Below, piece by piece: positions 44,642 to 56,764 of a stretch of 64,000 bases of DNA. The notes beneath the pieces were generated by a model. The model was not told the DNA's origin, searched no databases, and saw only the letters and a program-made list of their open reading frames with translations. A program made the translations under genes and the position numbers. The stretch's first letter is position 1. The number at the start of each line of letters is the position of its first letter. Source of the DNA: Porodaedalea pini (lineage: Eukaryota > Basidiomycota > Agaricomycetes > Hymenochaetales > Hymenochaetaceae); contig NBAY01000131.1 of assembly GCA_002794775.1 (NCBI GenBank), forward strand, positions 1 to 64,000, in the 5' to 3' direction.

Positions 44642-44704
44642 ATGTAGGCTAGGTTTTCAGGAAAAAGTTTGTCTGAGAAAACAAAATAACTCAGTTTAAA
44701 CAGG
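44642..44704 (+). promoter_or_regulatory. Start codon of FIP1 split by a 60-nt intron
   Basis: AT (44642-44643), intron 44644-44703 (GTAGGC to AAACAG), G (44704). If the intron is kept, the same ATG is followed directly by TAG, a start-stop minimal uORF, so only spliced mRNA gives Fip1 from this codon. Confidence 0.6.
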
Positions 44705-47000
44705 GACGACGACGAAGATTCGTTCTTGTACGGGGACGCTGTCGAAACCGTGTCGCCAGTGCAGAAAGCATCGGAAAATGGTAAGAGTGACATTTGACTC
44801 CGTCGGCTTTTCCTGCTCACTATCTTCAAAGTAGTAGAAGTAATATCGTGAGTCAATTGCGGTGCTTGGCATTCTCGAGGTGTATGTAACCTCGCTACGC
44901 AGTGTGGCCGCGGAAGCTGCTGAGAAGCAAACGAATGGCGTCGTTGCCCATCTTGAAGCCGAGGCGGAAGGCGATGCTTCAGTCGAACCTGAAGAACAAA
45001 CAGTGAGCCAAGGCAACGGTGAAGTAGACGAAGGACAGGATGAAGGAGAGGCAGAGGAGGAAGGCGAGGAGGAAGAGGAGGGAGAAGAGGATAGCGATGA
45101 GGTACGTCCTTTTTCACATTAACTTGCTACAGAATTTGAAAACTCTACTGTTCAGGACATCGAATTCATCTTAGAGCCTCCGACACGCTCATTGGATTTC
45201 CGGTGCGTGTTTGGCTTAAACTCTGTGTTTCCCTCATTGCTGAACTGCAAGTAAAAGCCAAAGGGGCGGGCATCGACCCATTCAGGCTCGCACGCCTAGC
45301 GTCGCGCCATCGAGTACTCCAGCGCCCGGTAAGTTGAGGTGATTGATACTTTTCTGGCTGAATTATAACCCTATTTTGTAGGCACGAGCTTAACTACAGA
45401 ATACACACCTCGGGAACGAGGAGCTCCTCCGTCAGAAGCCTTGAAGCACCCGTCACCACAGGAATCTTTACCTGCACAAGCTGGTACTCCACAGATACCT
45501 CCCGCGACGCCCGTTGTAAATGTTACCGCTACCGCTGCACAACCGACCGCCGCGGAGCAGCCTCTGGTAGACGATGGCCCTGACCCTTCCACTCTTCCTC
45601 CCGTCCGTGCTCCACCCTCACACCCTCATATTGATCCTACAATTCCTGGGGTCTTCGAAGGTCGCTCAATTTTTGACATAGATATGACGAATCTTGCCGA
45701 TAAACCTTGGCGGCGACCAGGCTCAGATTTGAGCGATTGGTTCAACTACGGCTTCGATGAGCTCTCCTGGGAAGCGTATTGCTACCGTCGGCGCGCACTG
45801 GGAGATATGGCAGATGTACTTAGAGCGAATGTGATGGGATTTGCAGGCATGCCAGAGGAACAGCTTCTTGCGCTTCCACCCGAGGCGCGCACTATGGTTA
45901 TGACCGGCACGCATGCTATAATGGCAAGCGGAGGGGGCGGTCCGAATGGCCCTCCTGGCGTCGGTGTGGGGCCTGGGATGATGCCTCCTGTAGGCATGAA
46001 CCCCATGGGTCCAATGAACCCGATGATGGCGGCGGAAATGGGCGGCATGGGCGGCATGGGCCCGATGGGCGTCGGGATGGGCGGTCCCATGGGTATGGGT
46101 ATGAACGGCGACATGGGCGTGGGTATGCAGGGTCCCGGTCAAGGTCCGGGGCCTATGATGCAAGATGGTGTGCCCGAAGGATCAGTCCAGGTTCTTGGAC
46201 AAGGTCCTGGTGCGGCGGGGCCCAGCGGTACGCCTGAGCAGGGAGGGCAGATGACGCTGCCCGACGGTATGCCTGGTGGGCCTGCAGGCATGACGGGCAT
46301 GGGCATGAGCATGGGGCCCGATTTCGGCGGAATGCAGGTACGTGTTTCTAATTCACAACCGACATTTAACCACATTGCTGAACGAACTAATCCAAGATGC
46401 AGGACGGCGGCGTCATGCAAGGCCCGCAGATGCATCCTGGAATGGAGCCAACCAGCAATGGTACGCCTACACCGGTCCCTGTGCCGCTACGCGTCGGGTC
46501 TACTCCCGCTTCGTTCCGCGGAAGAGGTATGGGTGCAAGCGTACCGACAGCGCCGCGAGGCGGACGCGCGGTACCGACCTTTCCGGCGCGCGGGCGCGGA
46601 CGAGGCGGAATGTTCGATGCGAGTTCACTCCCCGTGCGTCCTGCACTCCCGCCGAACGTGCCTACGGGTCCACGAAACCCCGGGAACAGGTACAAGGATC
46701 GTGACAACAATGCACCGGCAGTGGAAGGACTGGACTATGGTGGCAACAAAGAGGGCAGCGTAAGCACGCCGACGAACGAACGGGAACGGGATAGGGACAA
46801 AAGCGACAGGAGTAGAGATAAAGAACGCGAAAAGGATCGCGATCGTGATCGTGAACCAGAAGAGAAATCATCTAGCAGGTAAGACGTTAAATAATCAATG
46901 CTCTCATAAACTCATTCGTTCTCTTCTATGCAGCAGAAAGCGAAGGAGCCCGCCTAGCAATGAGGAGGACAGAATGGGGCGCAGCTCTAAAAGACGGTGA
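44642..47000 (+). CDS. FIP1: Fip1, pre-mRNA polyadenylation factor subunit
   Basis: Nine coding exons: 44642-44643, 44704-44780, 44832-44847, 44903-45101, 45156-45202, 45252-45328, 45382-46337, 46397-46878, 46934-47000; 640 aa, every phase consistent. The ATG is split: AT ends exon 1 and G starts exon 2 (MDDDEDSFLYGD). Order: acidic N-terminus, DIEFILEPPTRSLDFR motif, the Fip1 signature (DMTNLADKPWRRPG ... DWFNYGFDELSW), a Gly/Met/Pro-rich stretch, RGRG repeats and a C-terminal RD/RE/RS-rich tail for RNA binding. Fip1 links poly(A) polymerase to CPSF in the nucleus. Exon 3 is a 16-nt microexon (TAGTAGAAGTAATATC), supported by a strong GTGAGT donor and by frame. Exon 1 and the microexon are the least certain parts. 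Confidence 0.87.
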
Positions 47001-47404
47001 TATAAGGAGGCGATTGCTGCCTATGCATTTTCTTCGCTGTCGTTTCGTACCGCATGACTCATCTCGGTGTTGAGGTTTTCTTTTGCATTCCCTCATTTAC
47101 AGTATTTAACTCGTTCGCTTTCATGTTTTATTATTTGGTTTGGCAATCCATCTGACCATCGTCTCAAAACGTCGTTGTTTTTTGGAAGGCAAGCATCATC
47201 CCTGTGTGTAAATGTCGAACGATGTATTGTGTTTCCGAGTCGTCCTTAAGATTAGACCGTGACTCTGGGACCAGATCACGTGAGGAGAGGCTTTACTTTT
47301 CGCTTGAAGTTGAACTTGACTCGTTTCAAAAACTTCAGTCAACGTCTGCAGCTAAAGTTGCTAAAGCAAGTTCGGGTCTCCTAGAAACTCAGCTACGAAC
47401 TAAA
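47001..47404. other. Intergenic, no gene seen
   Basis: Short spacer between FIP1 and the next plus-strand gene. It holds the FIP1 3' UTR and the promoter of the next gene; T-rich. An open frame runs into the next gene's ATG but has no homology. Confidence 0.6.
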
Positions 47405-48017
47405 ATGGACAGTTTGCTGAGAACTTCGCTGAAGATAGCTTCCGAATCCAAGCCGTTGATCGACTCGAGCACTCGAATAAAGTGAGTGCCATGGTGTTCA
47501 TTTTTTTTCCGTCTCTAGATCTATCTCCCAAATACCCACAACATGATCCAGAGTCAGTTCGACACTCGACAAGTCTGTAGGCAAGAAATATTTGACGGAT
47601 GGTAGTCCAGAAACATGCTGGACGTCTCAGCAGGTGAACCTACCTTTATCGTCTTATTTTCTGTTCACTTATTCTTTGTCGGCTTGGAAGGGCCTTCCTC
47701 AATACGTCCACGTCTTATTCGACTCTCCAGTTATCCCAAAGACTGTTCTTGTTACCTTCCAAGGCGGATTTGTTGGCAAGCGCTGCTGCCTGAGCGTTCT
47801 CCCAATTGCATCGACAGACGAAGAGAAGCCCGTTCTAAAAGACATGACGACGATCTATCCTGAAGATGTCAATCGAAAGCAGTCGTTTGAACTGCCGGAG
47901 ACTGGTGCCGTTGAACAGATCAAATTTACTTTCGAAGAAAGCTCTGACTTTTTTGGTCGGATTACTATCTACGACCTGCAGATCGAGGGCCAGCTCGCTC
48001 CGGAGGATTCTGCGTGA
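47405..48017 (+). CDS. NR2C2AP/TRA16-like protein (galactose-binding-like fold)
   Basis: Three exons: 47405-47481, 47552-47633, 47691-48017; 161 aa. The ATG at 47405 was chosen because the protein then starts just before the conserved RVSST segment. Shared motifs with the animal NR2C2AP (TRA16) family: GKKYLTDGSPETCWTSQQG, VTFQGGF, YPEDVNRKQSFELP and FEESSDFFGRITIYDLQI. The fold is a small jelly-roll related to the F5/8C and Doc1 discoidin-like domains. In mammals the protein was found as a partner of the TR4 nuclear receptor, which fungi lack, so the fungal role is unknown. Acceptor of intron 2 is AAG. Confidence 0.88.
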
Positions 48018-48065
48018 AAATCTCTCCATACATATTATTATAAAATTCGAGTGTCCCACTGCAAC

Positions 48066-49307
48066 TCAAGTCTTCCGCCCCGCCCCTTCCCAGACAATCG
48101 GTGGCAGGGGTAGATCCGGGTTGAACTGAAGCTCCGGAGGTCGGCGCATCGACATCATCCTCTCTCTTCCCCGACGCCATGATTCCAACCACTCTCCGTT
48201 GTCCTTCTCCATGTTACCGCTCCTCGCATCGCGCATATCAACTTGCTCCCAATCCTCGTCCTGGTCATCGTAATGTGAGCCAGACGTAGCTGTGGCGTTC
48301 TCAAGATCGCGCGGCTGGCCCTCAGCGGTTCCCCGTCGACGGAAGAAGTTTTCCTGGCTCTGGCTCACAGGCGGCGCCTTATGTGAAGAGCGGAAGACCG
48401 GGAAGTGTATGTTGGAGCTCAATCCTCGCATCGCGCCGCCGCGTATGTACGCAAATATGGATAGAAGGATAAGAAGGACGATGACAACGACGCCGGAAGT
48501 AACTCCAGCGACTGTTCTCGCCATTCCAGTTGAAGCTGCTCCGTCGACATGCACGATGTGAGGAAGAGCCGATGAGGTCCCAGCAATGCTTGAGAAAGTA
48601 CTCGAAGGGGAATCGATGGTGGAGCTTAAGAAATGACTGGAAGGTGTGCTTGGCGTGTCCGAACTCATGGTAGCGCTTGCCGACGGCGTCGAGCTTGTCT
48701 CTCCGAATGTGACGAACGGCATTATCGTTACACCGCTCAATGATGCTTCGTCTGAAGTTGCCGTGATCCATGTATTATGGGTGGCGGACGTGGTTGACGA
48801 TTCCGAAGCAGCCGCGGCGCGCAGATCATCGCTGGTTGTCGATAATGGCTGCAGATTCAAAATTGGACTTCCTGTCATGTCCGTTTGCAGATCATCATCA
48901 CCGGCTGTCGTAGACTCGGCCTGCATGCTCGCAATTGGCGGTGTTCCCTGTGCGGCATTTGCAAAAATTGCCGATGCAGCAGGCGAACACGAGGTGACCG
49001 TTGGAGTAAAGACTGGTATTGGGGTTGTTATCCCAGGTGTGAGGCTGCTTGATAGTGCTGGGGAAAAGGTAGACGGCGAACCTGATGTCCAGCGGTTAGA
49101 CTGTGTCTGAGGCTTTCTGAAGAATGACTCACTCGCGCTGTTCGCCATGCTGTTTTCGCCTGAGCTCCCACTATCTAGCCAGCTCCTGATGCTATCGTCG
49201 ACAACACTCGCTGCTGCATCCCATGTGCGAGAACTCCCCATTGTTTCCTGCCCGTCTCGCTTTTCCTTCTCTCCATCTCTGTGCCTCTCTCTTCCAAGGC
49301 CGCGCAT
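48066..49307 (-). CDS. Single-pass membrane protein with Ser/Thr-rich ectodomain
   Basis: Single exon of about 413 aa (ATG at 49307; the ATG at 49241 is an alternative that fits protein-like sequence better). A Ser/Thr/Pro-rich, probably O-glycosylated region of about 230 residues is followed by one membrane helix (TSGVVVIVLLILLSIFAYI) and a charged cytoplasmic tail of about 130 residues. No signal peptide is visible, so an upstream exon may be missing. The layout resembles fungal wall-stress-sensor-like proteins, but no defining domain is present. Convergent with the NR2C2AP-like gene, 48 bp apart. Confidence 0.7.
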   Translation of the reverse strand: MRGLGRERHRDGEKEKRDGQETMGSSRTWDAAASVVDDSIRSWLDSGSSGENSMANSASESFFRKPQTQSNRWTSGSPSTFSPALSSSLTPGITTPIPVFTPTVTSCSPAASAIFANAAQGTPPIASMQAESTTAGDDDLQTDMTGSPILNLQPLSTTSDDLRAAAASESSTTSATHNTWITATSDEASLSGVTIMPFVTFGETSSTPSASATMSSDTPSTPSSHFLSSTIDSPSSTFSSIAGTSSALPHIVHVDGAASTGMARTVAGVTSGVVVIVLLILLSIFAYIRGGAMRGLSSNIHFPVFRSSHKAPPVSQSQENFFRRRGTAEGQPRDLENATATSGSHYDDQDEDWEQVDMRDARSGNMEKDNGEWLESWRRGRERMMSMRRPPELQFNPDLPLPPIVWEGAGRKT

Positions 49308-50689
49308 TCGGGGGTCGAAGAACACACGAGGATGTTTAAATGATAGAGCTTGGGCCGCGTTCAACGTGGTTGCCTGCTTCCTTGTCCGATGGATAATATG
49401 AGAACGGAGGTCAAGTTACGGACCTGCCCGACAAAAAGACAGGGGTATACGTTGGGAAACGAGGCGTCCTGCGCTCGCTGTTAGTGGTTTGGGGAAGGGA
49501 TAGGGCTCCAGCCTCAGTTCTGAGCTGCGTGCGGACACTCGTGAATCAGAGTAGGTCTCATTTGAATTCAGACCGACGATTCAGAACTAGACTTCGAATA
49601 ATTTTCTACTCGGCCAATAGTCGCACGTACTGTCAACGCGTTTCTCTGTGGTCTCCAGCGTCGATAGAGATTAAGCAACGGGATTTCCAACACGAAATGT
49701 CCTGCATGTGAGCCGTGGCAAATCGAAGCCGAGTCTTTGGAATGCACACCTTTTTGCTCGCACCAATGCTGGTGGCGAACGCTTGTCGCTCTGTGACGGC
49801 TTCATGCCAGCCGCCTATAGCTTGTTGATCAATCTAATCTCAAATCTGTACAAATGATCCTGCGGCTATCGGACGATGAAAGAAAGCAGACGACACCGCG
49901 CGGCTCAGAACGACAGATCGAAGGTCTCGCTATCTCACCTTCGAGGCCCTTATCTGTAGTATCTGACTCAAGATCAGGCAATGCAAACTTGATTAGGGGC
50001 GATTGAGGCAGCAGCCGATGAACATACAAGCTTGACAGACGAGGCGACCCGGGGGACGTTTGGAATCATACCTACTACATAGTATGCGGAGAACGATTGC
50101 TCATCTGGGATCAAAGAATAAAGCGTGAGGGGCAGGCGACTTGATTCGAGCAAGTGTCTACTACTACTACTCAATATGATAGTTTTTATTAAAGGGTGCC
50201 TCAGCTTGATATTTCCAGAGCGGATCGAATTGAAGGTTGATTGAGGCAGACAGACAAACGCAGAAGCTTGGTGCTCTAACCGCTTATTGGTTATGGATCA
50301 CTGGAGATTCTTCAAAGGAGTTAAGGCGGAAAAATGTTCAATCGGGTGTAAAGGATCACGGATAATGACATACAAAACGCGTCGTGCAAGGTAGGTAGTA
50401 CTAATTGTCAGCAGAATTGTGCGAGGCGAGTCTGAGTTACTGTTCAGAGGACGCGTCAAAGACTGTACTTGGAGTCCACTTCCGCCTTCACTTACATGTA
50501 GATGGATCCGGGTGATGAAAATGAGACTTCAACATGAAGATATTAATATTCAAATAACGAGCCAGAACTCAGGAGAGTGGCGCGTGACGCGTCGTGGTCA
50601 ACGGTTCAGTCTGACTCAAAATTCGAACTTGCACTCATGCTCTTATCATCTGTTCAGCTCATCAACCCTTTTCTCTGCCTTCAGTTGAG
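49308..50689. other. Intergenic, no gene seen
   Basis: About 1.4 kb without a convincing gene. A run of ACT/CTA triplets lies at 50157-50170. One GCCGAGTCTT motif like those in element D occurs at 49728. Confidence 0.6.
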
Positions 50690-52294
50690 ATGGCACCTTA
50701 AGAGGTCAATGTTAACCGGGATGTGCTTCAACTCATCATCGACGCCCTAGCAAATCTGCAGCAACGTGATGGAACCGCTGACGATGACAAACTATGGTCA
50801 TTCACGTCTGGCGGCTCTGGGCCGACAAAACTTCCGTACGTTCATTTTCTCATGCCATGTCTCTTACTGACGGTCTAATACTCATCCTTTCTGTTAGGAT
50901 GACTTGTGGACTATTAGGTCCATCACTGAACAATGTGCTGGCAGTTTTCAGGCATTTCGAGGCCATGAAGGACGCTCTTTACGAGTTGGCGCGTTCTTGC
51001 GAAAGGAGGTTGGAAGTGCTGAAGACGGAATTGCAACCATCATTTCTACACTATGGAATCCAGATGCTCCCAGACGATATTCTTGACCACATCTTCGATC
51101 TCTATGTGCTTGAATACGACAACTTTGATGATTCCCAGCCCGAACTCATCCTCTCGCATGTCTGTCATCGGTTCCGATCCCTTTCGCTTAGCCTTCCTCC
51201 GCTATGGTCGCGCGTCACATCTTCTATGTCTGAGGCCTCGGTGGACATCTGTTTAGGACGCACCAAGAGTACTGCACTGACAGTGGTCATTGAGGAGAGT
51301 GAGTGGTCCAAAGAACTTGAGCAGTTTATCCGGCTCATAACACCTCATATCTCGAGATGAAAATCCTTCCAGCTCCGCTTGATCTTCATCAATGAAATGC
51401 ACCCCGATTTCCCCGCAACGCTAGCAAAGCATCTCGGGAATCTTCATCTTCCAATCCTGGAATCTTTCGGCCTTTATTTCAATAATGACTCACATTTCGA
51501 AATTGCCGATTTCAGTGGTTTTGATTTCTATAAGACCTGGAACACGCCGAAAATCCGCCATACCGATACCTCAGAGCTCATCCGTCATTTATGCCAGGTG
51601 TTTTCTCTTCAAGTGCGATCAGGTCCTTCGATTTCAGTTGGACGAATGGGAGATGCGACATGCGAAGTCTGATGGACATCCTCATATCATTGCCTAATCT
51701 GAGTGAGCTACACTTGGACATCATGAACAATACAGGCAAAAATACGTACATAGACGGGCCCTCACTTGACTCTCGTGGTCATGGTGATGTTCTACCAAGA
51801 CTTACAGACTTGACTTTTAAGATGCGCATCCCGAGAGCACTTTCAGCAATAATGCATTATCTGCGCATGCCCATGCTTGAAAAGCTACACTTAGAAATTG
51901 AAAATGGTTCCCTGTACCTCCAGCCGGAGAAGTGGCTAGAATGTCTTCCTTTAGGGGCCTGCTTTTCTGTGAAGAATTTGATATTTTCCCTCTCGCAAAG
52001 GAGGTAAGAAGAATTGGATTTGTCCACCCTTTTCAAAATGTTTCCGAGGTTGCAGAGGCTGAACATAAATGCCCCGAATGCAATTCCATTCTTCTATTTC
52101 AAGGAAGTGGAGATGCCACCTTTACGTTCCCTCTTGGTCCACCTTGCATTCAGAAGCAGTAGGATGTTCTTGGAGAAGTTCGTTAAGACATTGCAGCAGA
52201 AAGGTAGATGGGATGAACTCAAATTCTTCCAGTTGAAAACTGTGTTATCGACAGAGGAGACCCTGACAAAAGATAAAGTGAAGTGGTGTGAATG
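50690..52294 (+). pseudogene. Decayed F-box-like gene
   Basis: Related in layout to the gene at 36535. Exon 1 is 50690-50835, the intron 50836-50897 (GTACGT to TTAG), then exon 2 onward. F-box-like motif GIQMLPDDILDHIFDLYV near 51055, then recognition-like repeats to the C-terminus. Breaks: TAA at codon 4 (50699-50701), TGA at 51358-51360 (context suggests Trp or Arg), a one-base shift from frame 1 to frame 0 near 51590, and TAA at 52005-52007. Four independent lesions make loss of function very likely. Confidence 0.82.
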
Positions 52295-53812
52295 ATCAGA
52301 AGGCATGGTGGCAGATCATAGGTCAGTGTTGTATCGGTTTGGATTCATACTATCTTAGTCAGGTCTAATACCTTTCCGTCCATGCATTTCAGGAGATTTT
52401 ACACCAATATTCTTTGGTCTCTGTGGTCAACTTGTGAAATTCTCTCCTTCATTACCAGTCATATTAAGCTCAAGATTTTTTTTTTCCTTCTGCCTTATTT
52501 CATGTCTGCGTAACCAGTAGCCCTTCATCCATTCTTTCTACATAGAAACATATATCATGAGGTATTTACTCAGAGGACAGTGTCAATGACAACTATGATC
52601 TAAAGGGTAATCACATAGACTTTCCTATGCATCTTGGTTTCCGAGTCCTTCAAATGTTGAACTCTCCAGTAAGCTGGTACAGTACATTAATCACTGTAGT
52701 CGTTTTGTGAAGGTGCAGTAAGCTCTAGGAGGGCTAGATTGGTTAAGTAGGGACATCTGAGTCTTGAAGAGCTGATACTTGTGCCGCCACTGGCAGTACT
52801 TTTGAGTGGCACCGTGATGTGGTGCTACACAAGCGCAAATGCCGCCAAAGCCCTCGAAGGGAATCCAGAGTCTTGCAGATAGACGCACCTTGCAGGATTT
52901 TCCAGTATGCAAGGGCTGGTAAGCAGCGAAGCAGATCGAAGCTATGAAATATGTTTCTCAGGCTGTAGTGAAAAGTTCAGACATTGGGATCGCCGCGCCA
53001 CATCTTTACCACTTTCGGTTGAGACAAAGCTCGAGCGCCGATCCTCTCAGATCCAGCATCAAACCAGGTGCTCAAAAGTAAATCAAATCCAAAAAATCTC
53101 CATCACCTCGTTCTTCCAAGTTATAATTCTGATACGGCAGGTTAGACTCCCATACAAATACAAATACACAACATTTTTTGCTTTCGCTTTTCCCTATTCA
53201 ATTCTGTAAAGAGTGGCGGGTAAACTCCGGGCTGGGAAAAAAGGGACTCCGGACGCCCGCGCGCGCCCAAGAGACCGCGATAGAGAAGACAACGAGACGC
53301 TCATGATTATCGACTATGATGATGGCAAGGCGAAGGAGATGAGCGGGCGGCGGTAGAGCGGGTGTATGGCTACAAGAAAGAGTCGGGTGGGTGGCAGCTG
53401 CAGACAGTAAAGGAAAACGAAACGAAACGAAACGAAACGAAACGAACGAAGGCATTCGACAGAAGGGGGTGAGGAACATGCGAGGGAAGCGGAGCACGGG
53501 AGAAAGCGTGCAGTGGCGAAAACGAAGAGTCGCAGGGTTAGGCCTCGCAGGAGAGCCAGGATCAATTAACGTGCGATTTTTCAAGATTCAAGAAAAGAAC
53601 CTGGTGCGTTATAGAGAGGTTCAAAGAGCAGAAACAAGCAGTATTATGATCAGACGAGAGATGAAGAGAACTGAAAAATAGAGAAGAGAGGCAGTGCAAT
53701 ACAAGAGGAACGAACATCGAAGCAGTCAAATCAATCCCAATAGTCGGTCACATCCTTCGAACGAACGCACGAACAAACGATAATCCGGAAGGAAGGAGGG
53801 ACGAACAAAGCA
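52295..53812. other. Intergenic with a pentanucleotide microsatellite
   Basis: About 1.5 kb with no convincing gene. T/A-rich on the left, then purine-rich from 53250 to 53800. Confidence 0.6.
53415..53444 (+). repeat. (AAACG)6 microsatellite
   Basis: Six perfect 5-bp units followed by a partial unit, within a longer A/G-rich tract. Confidence 0.95.
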
Positions 53813-56589
53813 CTATCTCACAGCAGACAATACCGCATTGCGATCCGCCGTTTCGACGTGCGCCACGCCCGGCGGTACCTCCGGCTCCGCGTACATCGTG
53901 CTTCCTACATGCCCGCCCCCCAACTCGGCTTCGTCGCGGTCCGCAAGCGCGCCGTCAGAAGCGTCCACAATATCGCCCGAGTCATCCTCTGAGAAAAGAG
54001 GCGGAGCGCTCGCGCCCGCAAGCACGTCGTTCCCTGACCCTTCCCCAAGAGAACCGCCAATGCCGAATGGCTCTGCATAAGCAGAGAACGGCGGTGCCGA
54101 CGGCACGTCCACAAGATCTAAATCCAGGTCGTTGTCCAGGCCTATACCCACGCCGAAACCCAAATCCATGCCCAAGTTAGGATCTAGACCCGCATCCAAG
54201 GGTGCGTACGCAAGCTGGGACGAGACGGGCTTGGGAGGGGCGGGGAACGGTGTATGCGTATGCAAATGCAAATGTGACGAAGGCGGCTCGGAGGGAAGCG
54301 AGGGAGAAATAGAACGAGCGAATTCGGTGGACGGTCCCGGGCCAGCACCAGGCGAGTCCTCGGCGTCGACGATGGCGGAGTCGTAAAGCCACTCCGGCTC
54401 GGGAGGTGCGTTAGCCATATGAGAGGGGGAAGAAAAAGTTTCGAGAGCCGGGGGTGAAGACGGCGGCGGAGCACTGGCGTATGCCGCCAAACGCGCGAGC
54501 GCGTGCTTGTCGTCCACTGCAACGTGCATGTTGGTCTCCACGCGTCTCACATTCCCATTCCTACTCCTTCGACCAGTCGCTGACCTTCCTTCACCTTCAT
54601 CTTCGCCCACACGGACATCTTCATCCTCGTCGCTCGACGCGTACGGCGCACAGTCGTCTGGGGTAGGTACGTATCCAGGCGCTGCAGCACGCTTCTCATC
54701 GCGGCGCACTCGCCTGCTCCGCGACCGGATCTCATCGTCATCAGCAATACCGCGCGAACGGTACGCAGGCGGACCCTGCACCTCATCCTCTCCATCCATC
54801 TCCCTCTCCTCAGCCGGTGACATGGCAGGCGGCGGGTCATCATACACCTCACTCCAATCCGAGTCCACGGTGGAAGGGTTCCGATTCGGAGGTGTAGTAA
54901 GAATATTTGGGATATCGAGCCTTGGTCTCGGTCTTGTGCGCCCCGCTTCGCCTTCGTCCTGATTCCGCAGGGACCGATGACCCTCCGACGAAGCTCCGAT
55001 GGCAACTTCACACCTTTGTCTTACTCTGATTCTATCTCCTGCAATTGGCTCTAGCTCTGTATCCGGCTCCAGTTCCGGCTCCCCTCCGCGTAAGCGGACC
55101 CTGTCATATGCAATCCGCCTCCCACTTGCACTTCCGACCCGCGATGACGCCACAGAACGTGCCAGCGAGACGCCCGATGCCGTCGCATCGTCTCGCTGCT
55201 TCGTGCTATCGGTGACGCCAGGGCGACCCCGTCGACGGCGATGAGTCCATCGTACATGTGCCTTCCATTGAGCCGTCGCACGCGCCCAGCGCGCCTTTGC
55301 CTTCTCTTCCCCCTTCCGTCCTTGCCGAGCATGGTCCCCATATACGTCTTCCTGCTGCCTCCTACTTCTCCTCCCACCGGTCTCTGCATCTTCATCGCCG
55401 TCTTCGTCCACACTCTCTTCGCCCCCACTCCCCTCCGCCTCGGCTTCGGCCTTCCTACGTTTCTCTACATCATGAGCGAGCGCCGCTTCTTTCGCAATTC
55501 GCCGCCGCCGACGCCAGAAAACGGAGATCCAGACGGCACAGGTGACGCCGGCAGCGAGCAGGAGACTTGCAATGACAATGAGCGGCACCCTGTACACAGT
55601 GGAACTGCTTTTCCTATCCCAGCCGTCAGGTAAGATAAGGCTCATAGTAGTGCTGCCTGACGAGAAGCTAGTCGAGGCTGTGTAAGAAGTAGTTGCCGAT
55701 ACGGAAGAGGATACTTCCGCATCGTCAGAGACACCTGTAGCGGATATGTTGTTGTCCAATGAGTCATCGACGTCTTCCGGCTGCATTGGTCAACAGAACA
55801 AGTAGATAAGTAAAAGCTATTAGAAGCAGTATTCCTCAGACGCACCACGCATTCGCATAGCGTACACGACGACCAGACACTGAGCTTGTGCCAGCGGCCG
55901 TCGTTGCCGAGCTCGTATCTGTCCGGAATGGTGCGCGATGTGTACAGCTCAGAGCACGAATCGTTTACCCCGCCTGTGTCGTCACGCTTCAACCTAAGCG
56001 TTGGCGTTGGCCTTGGCTTTGGGTCGTCTGCGCGGGTGCGTGTGCTAAAATTGGGCACTGATTTACTGGATCTGGATTGCCTGCTGGCGACGGCGTCCGA
56101 GTTTGTGCTTGTGTTGCTGTCGGTGACAGTATGTGTATCGACGTGTCGGTTGATACCGCCCTCGATGGTATTGCTGCAGGTGGGAGTGGGTGTGCTGCGC
56201 GCAAGGTATTGTTGTTGTGGACTCGGCGCGGGTGCGGAGGCAGTTTCAGCTGCACGGTGCGGCGCCGCGGGTGTTGCACTGGGGCCTGCGCTCCTCGACG
56301 CTGCTGCCGACGGAGCCGCACCTGCGAGCGAAGGCGCGCCGACGAGTGCAGGGCACAGGAAGTCGGGTACGTCCGCTGCGAGCGGTGTTGCTGCCTGGTC
56401 GACGGGACGGGCTGCGGCGAGTGCTGCGAGTGCTGCGAGTACGCCTGCCGACGGCGCTCTGCCTTTTGTTGCGGATTTTGACGACGAGCAGCGAGCCGGG
56501 CGTCGGGAGCGTCGGACGGGCTGTCGGGAATTGTTGTGCGGAGAGAGCGTGCTCGTGGTGAGCAAGGATAGAGAAAGAGGCTTGGCCAT
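53813..56589 (-). CDS. Single-pass membrane protein with long acidic, disordered tail
   Basis: Two exons, 56589-55846 and 55780-53813, 65-nt intron (GTGCGT to TGCAG); 903 aa. Start at ATG 56589. Ala/Pro-rich N-terminal part, a Cys-containing segment (DSCSELYTSRTIPDRYEL ... SCTLCECV) just before the intron, a Ser/Thr stretch, one membrane helix (VPLIVIASLLLAAGVTCAVW) followed by a stop-transfer run of Arg, then about 560 residues rich in Arg/Glu/Asp and Pro. No enzyme domain. A hydrophobic Leu/Ala stretch near the N-terminus (GVLAALAALAAA) could be a weak signal. Role unknown; the topology suggests an outside sensor or anchor with a long cytoplasmic tail. Confidence 0.72.
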
Positions 56590-56764
56590 CGTCTTGGCCG
56601 TCGTCGAGTAGTGGGTCACACCTCCCATTACGCACACGAACAAGTATTATACATGTTCGCCCCCTACCTCGCTTATTACAATCTATTTTCTCCCACGAAT
56701 ACAACCGCTTTACGTAACCAATCAATTTATAGAAATGAATACAGCTAAAATTAGCTACAGCCCA

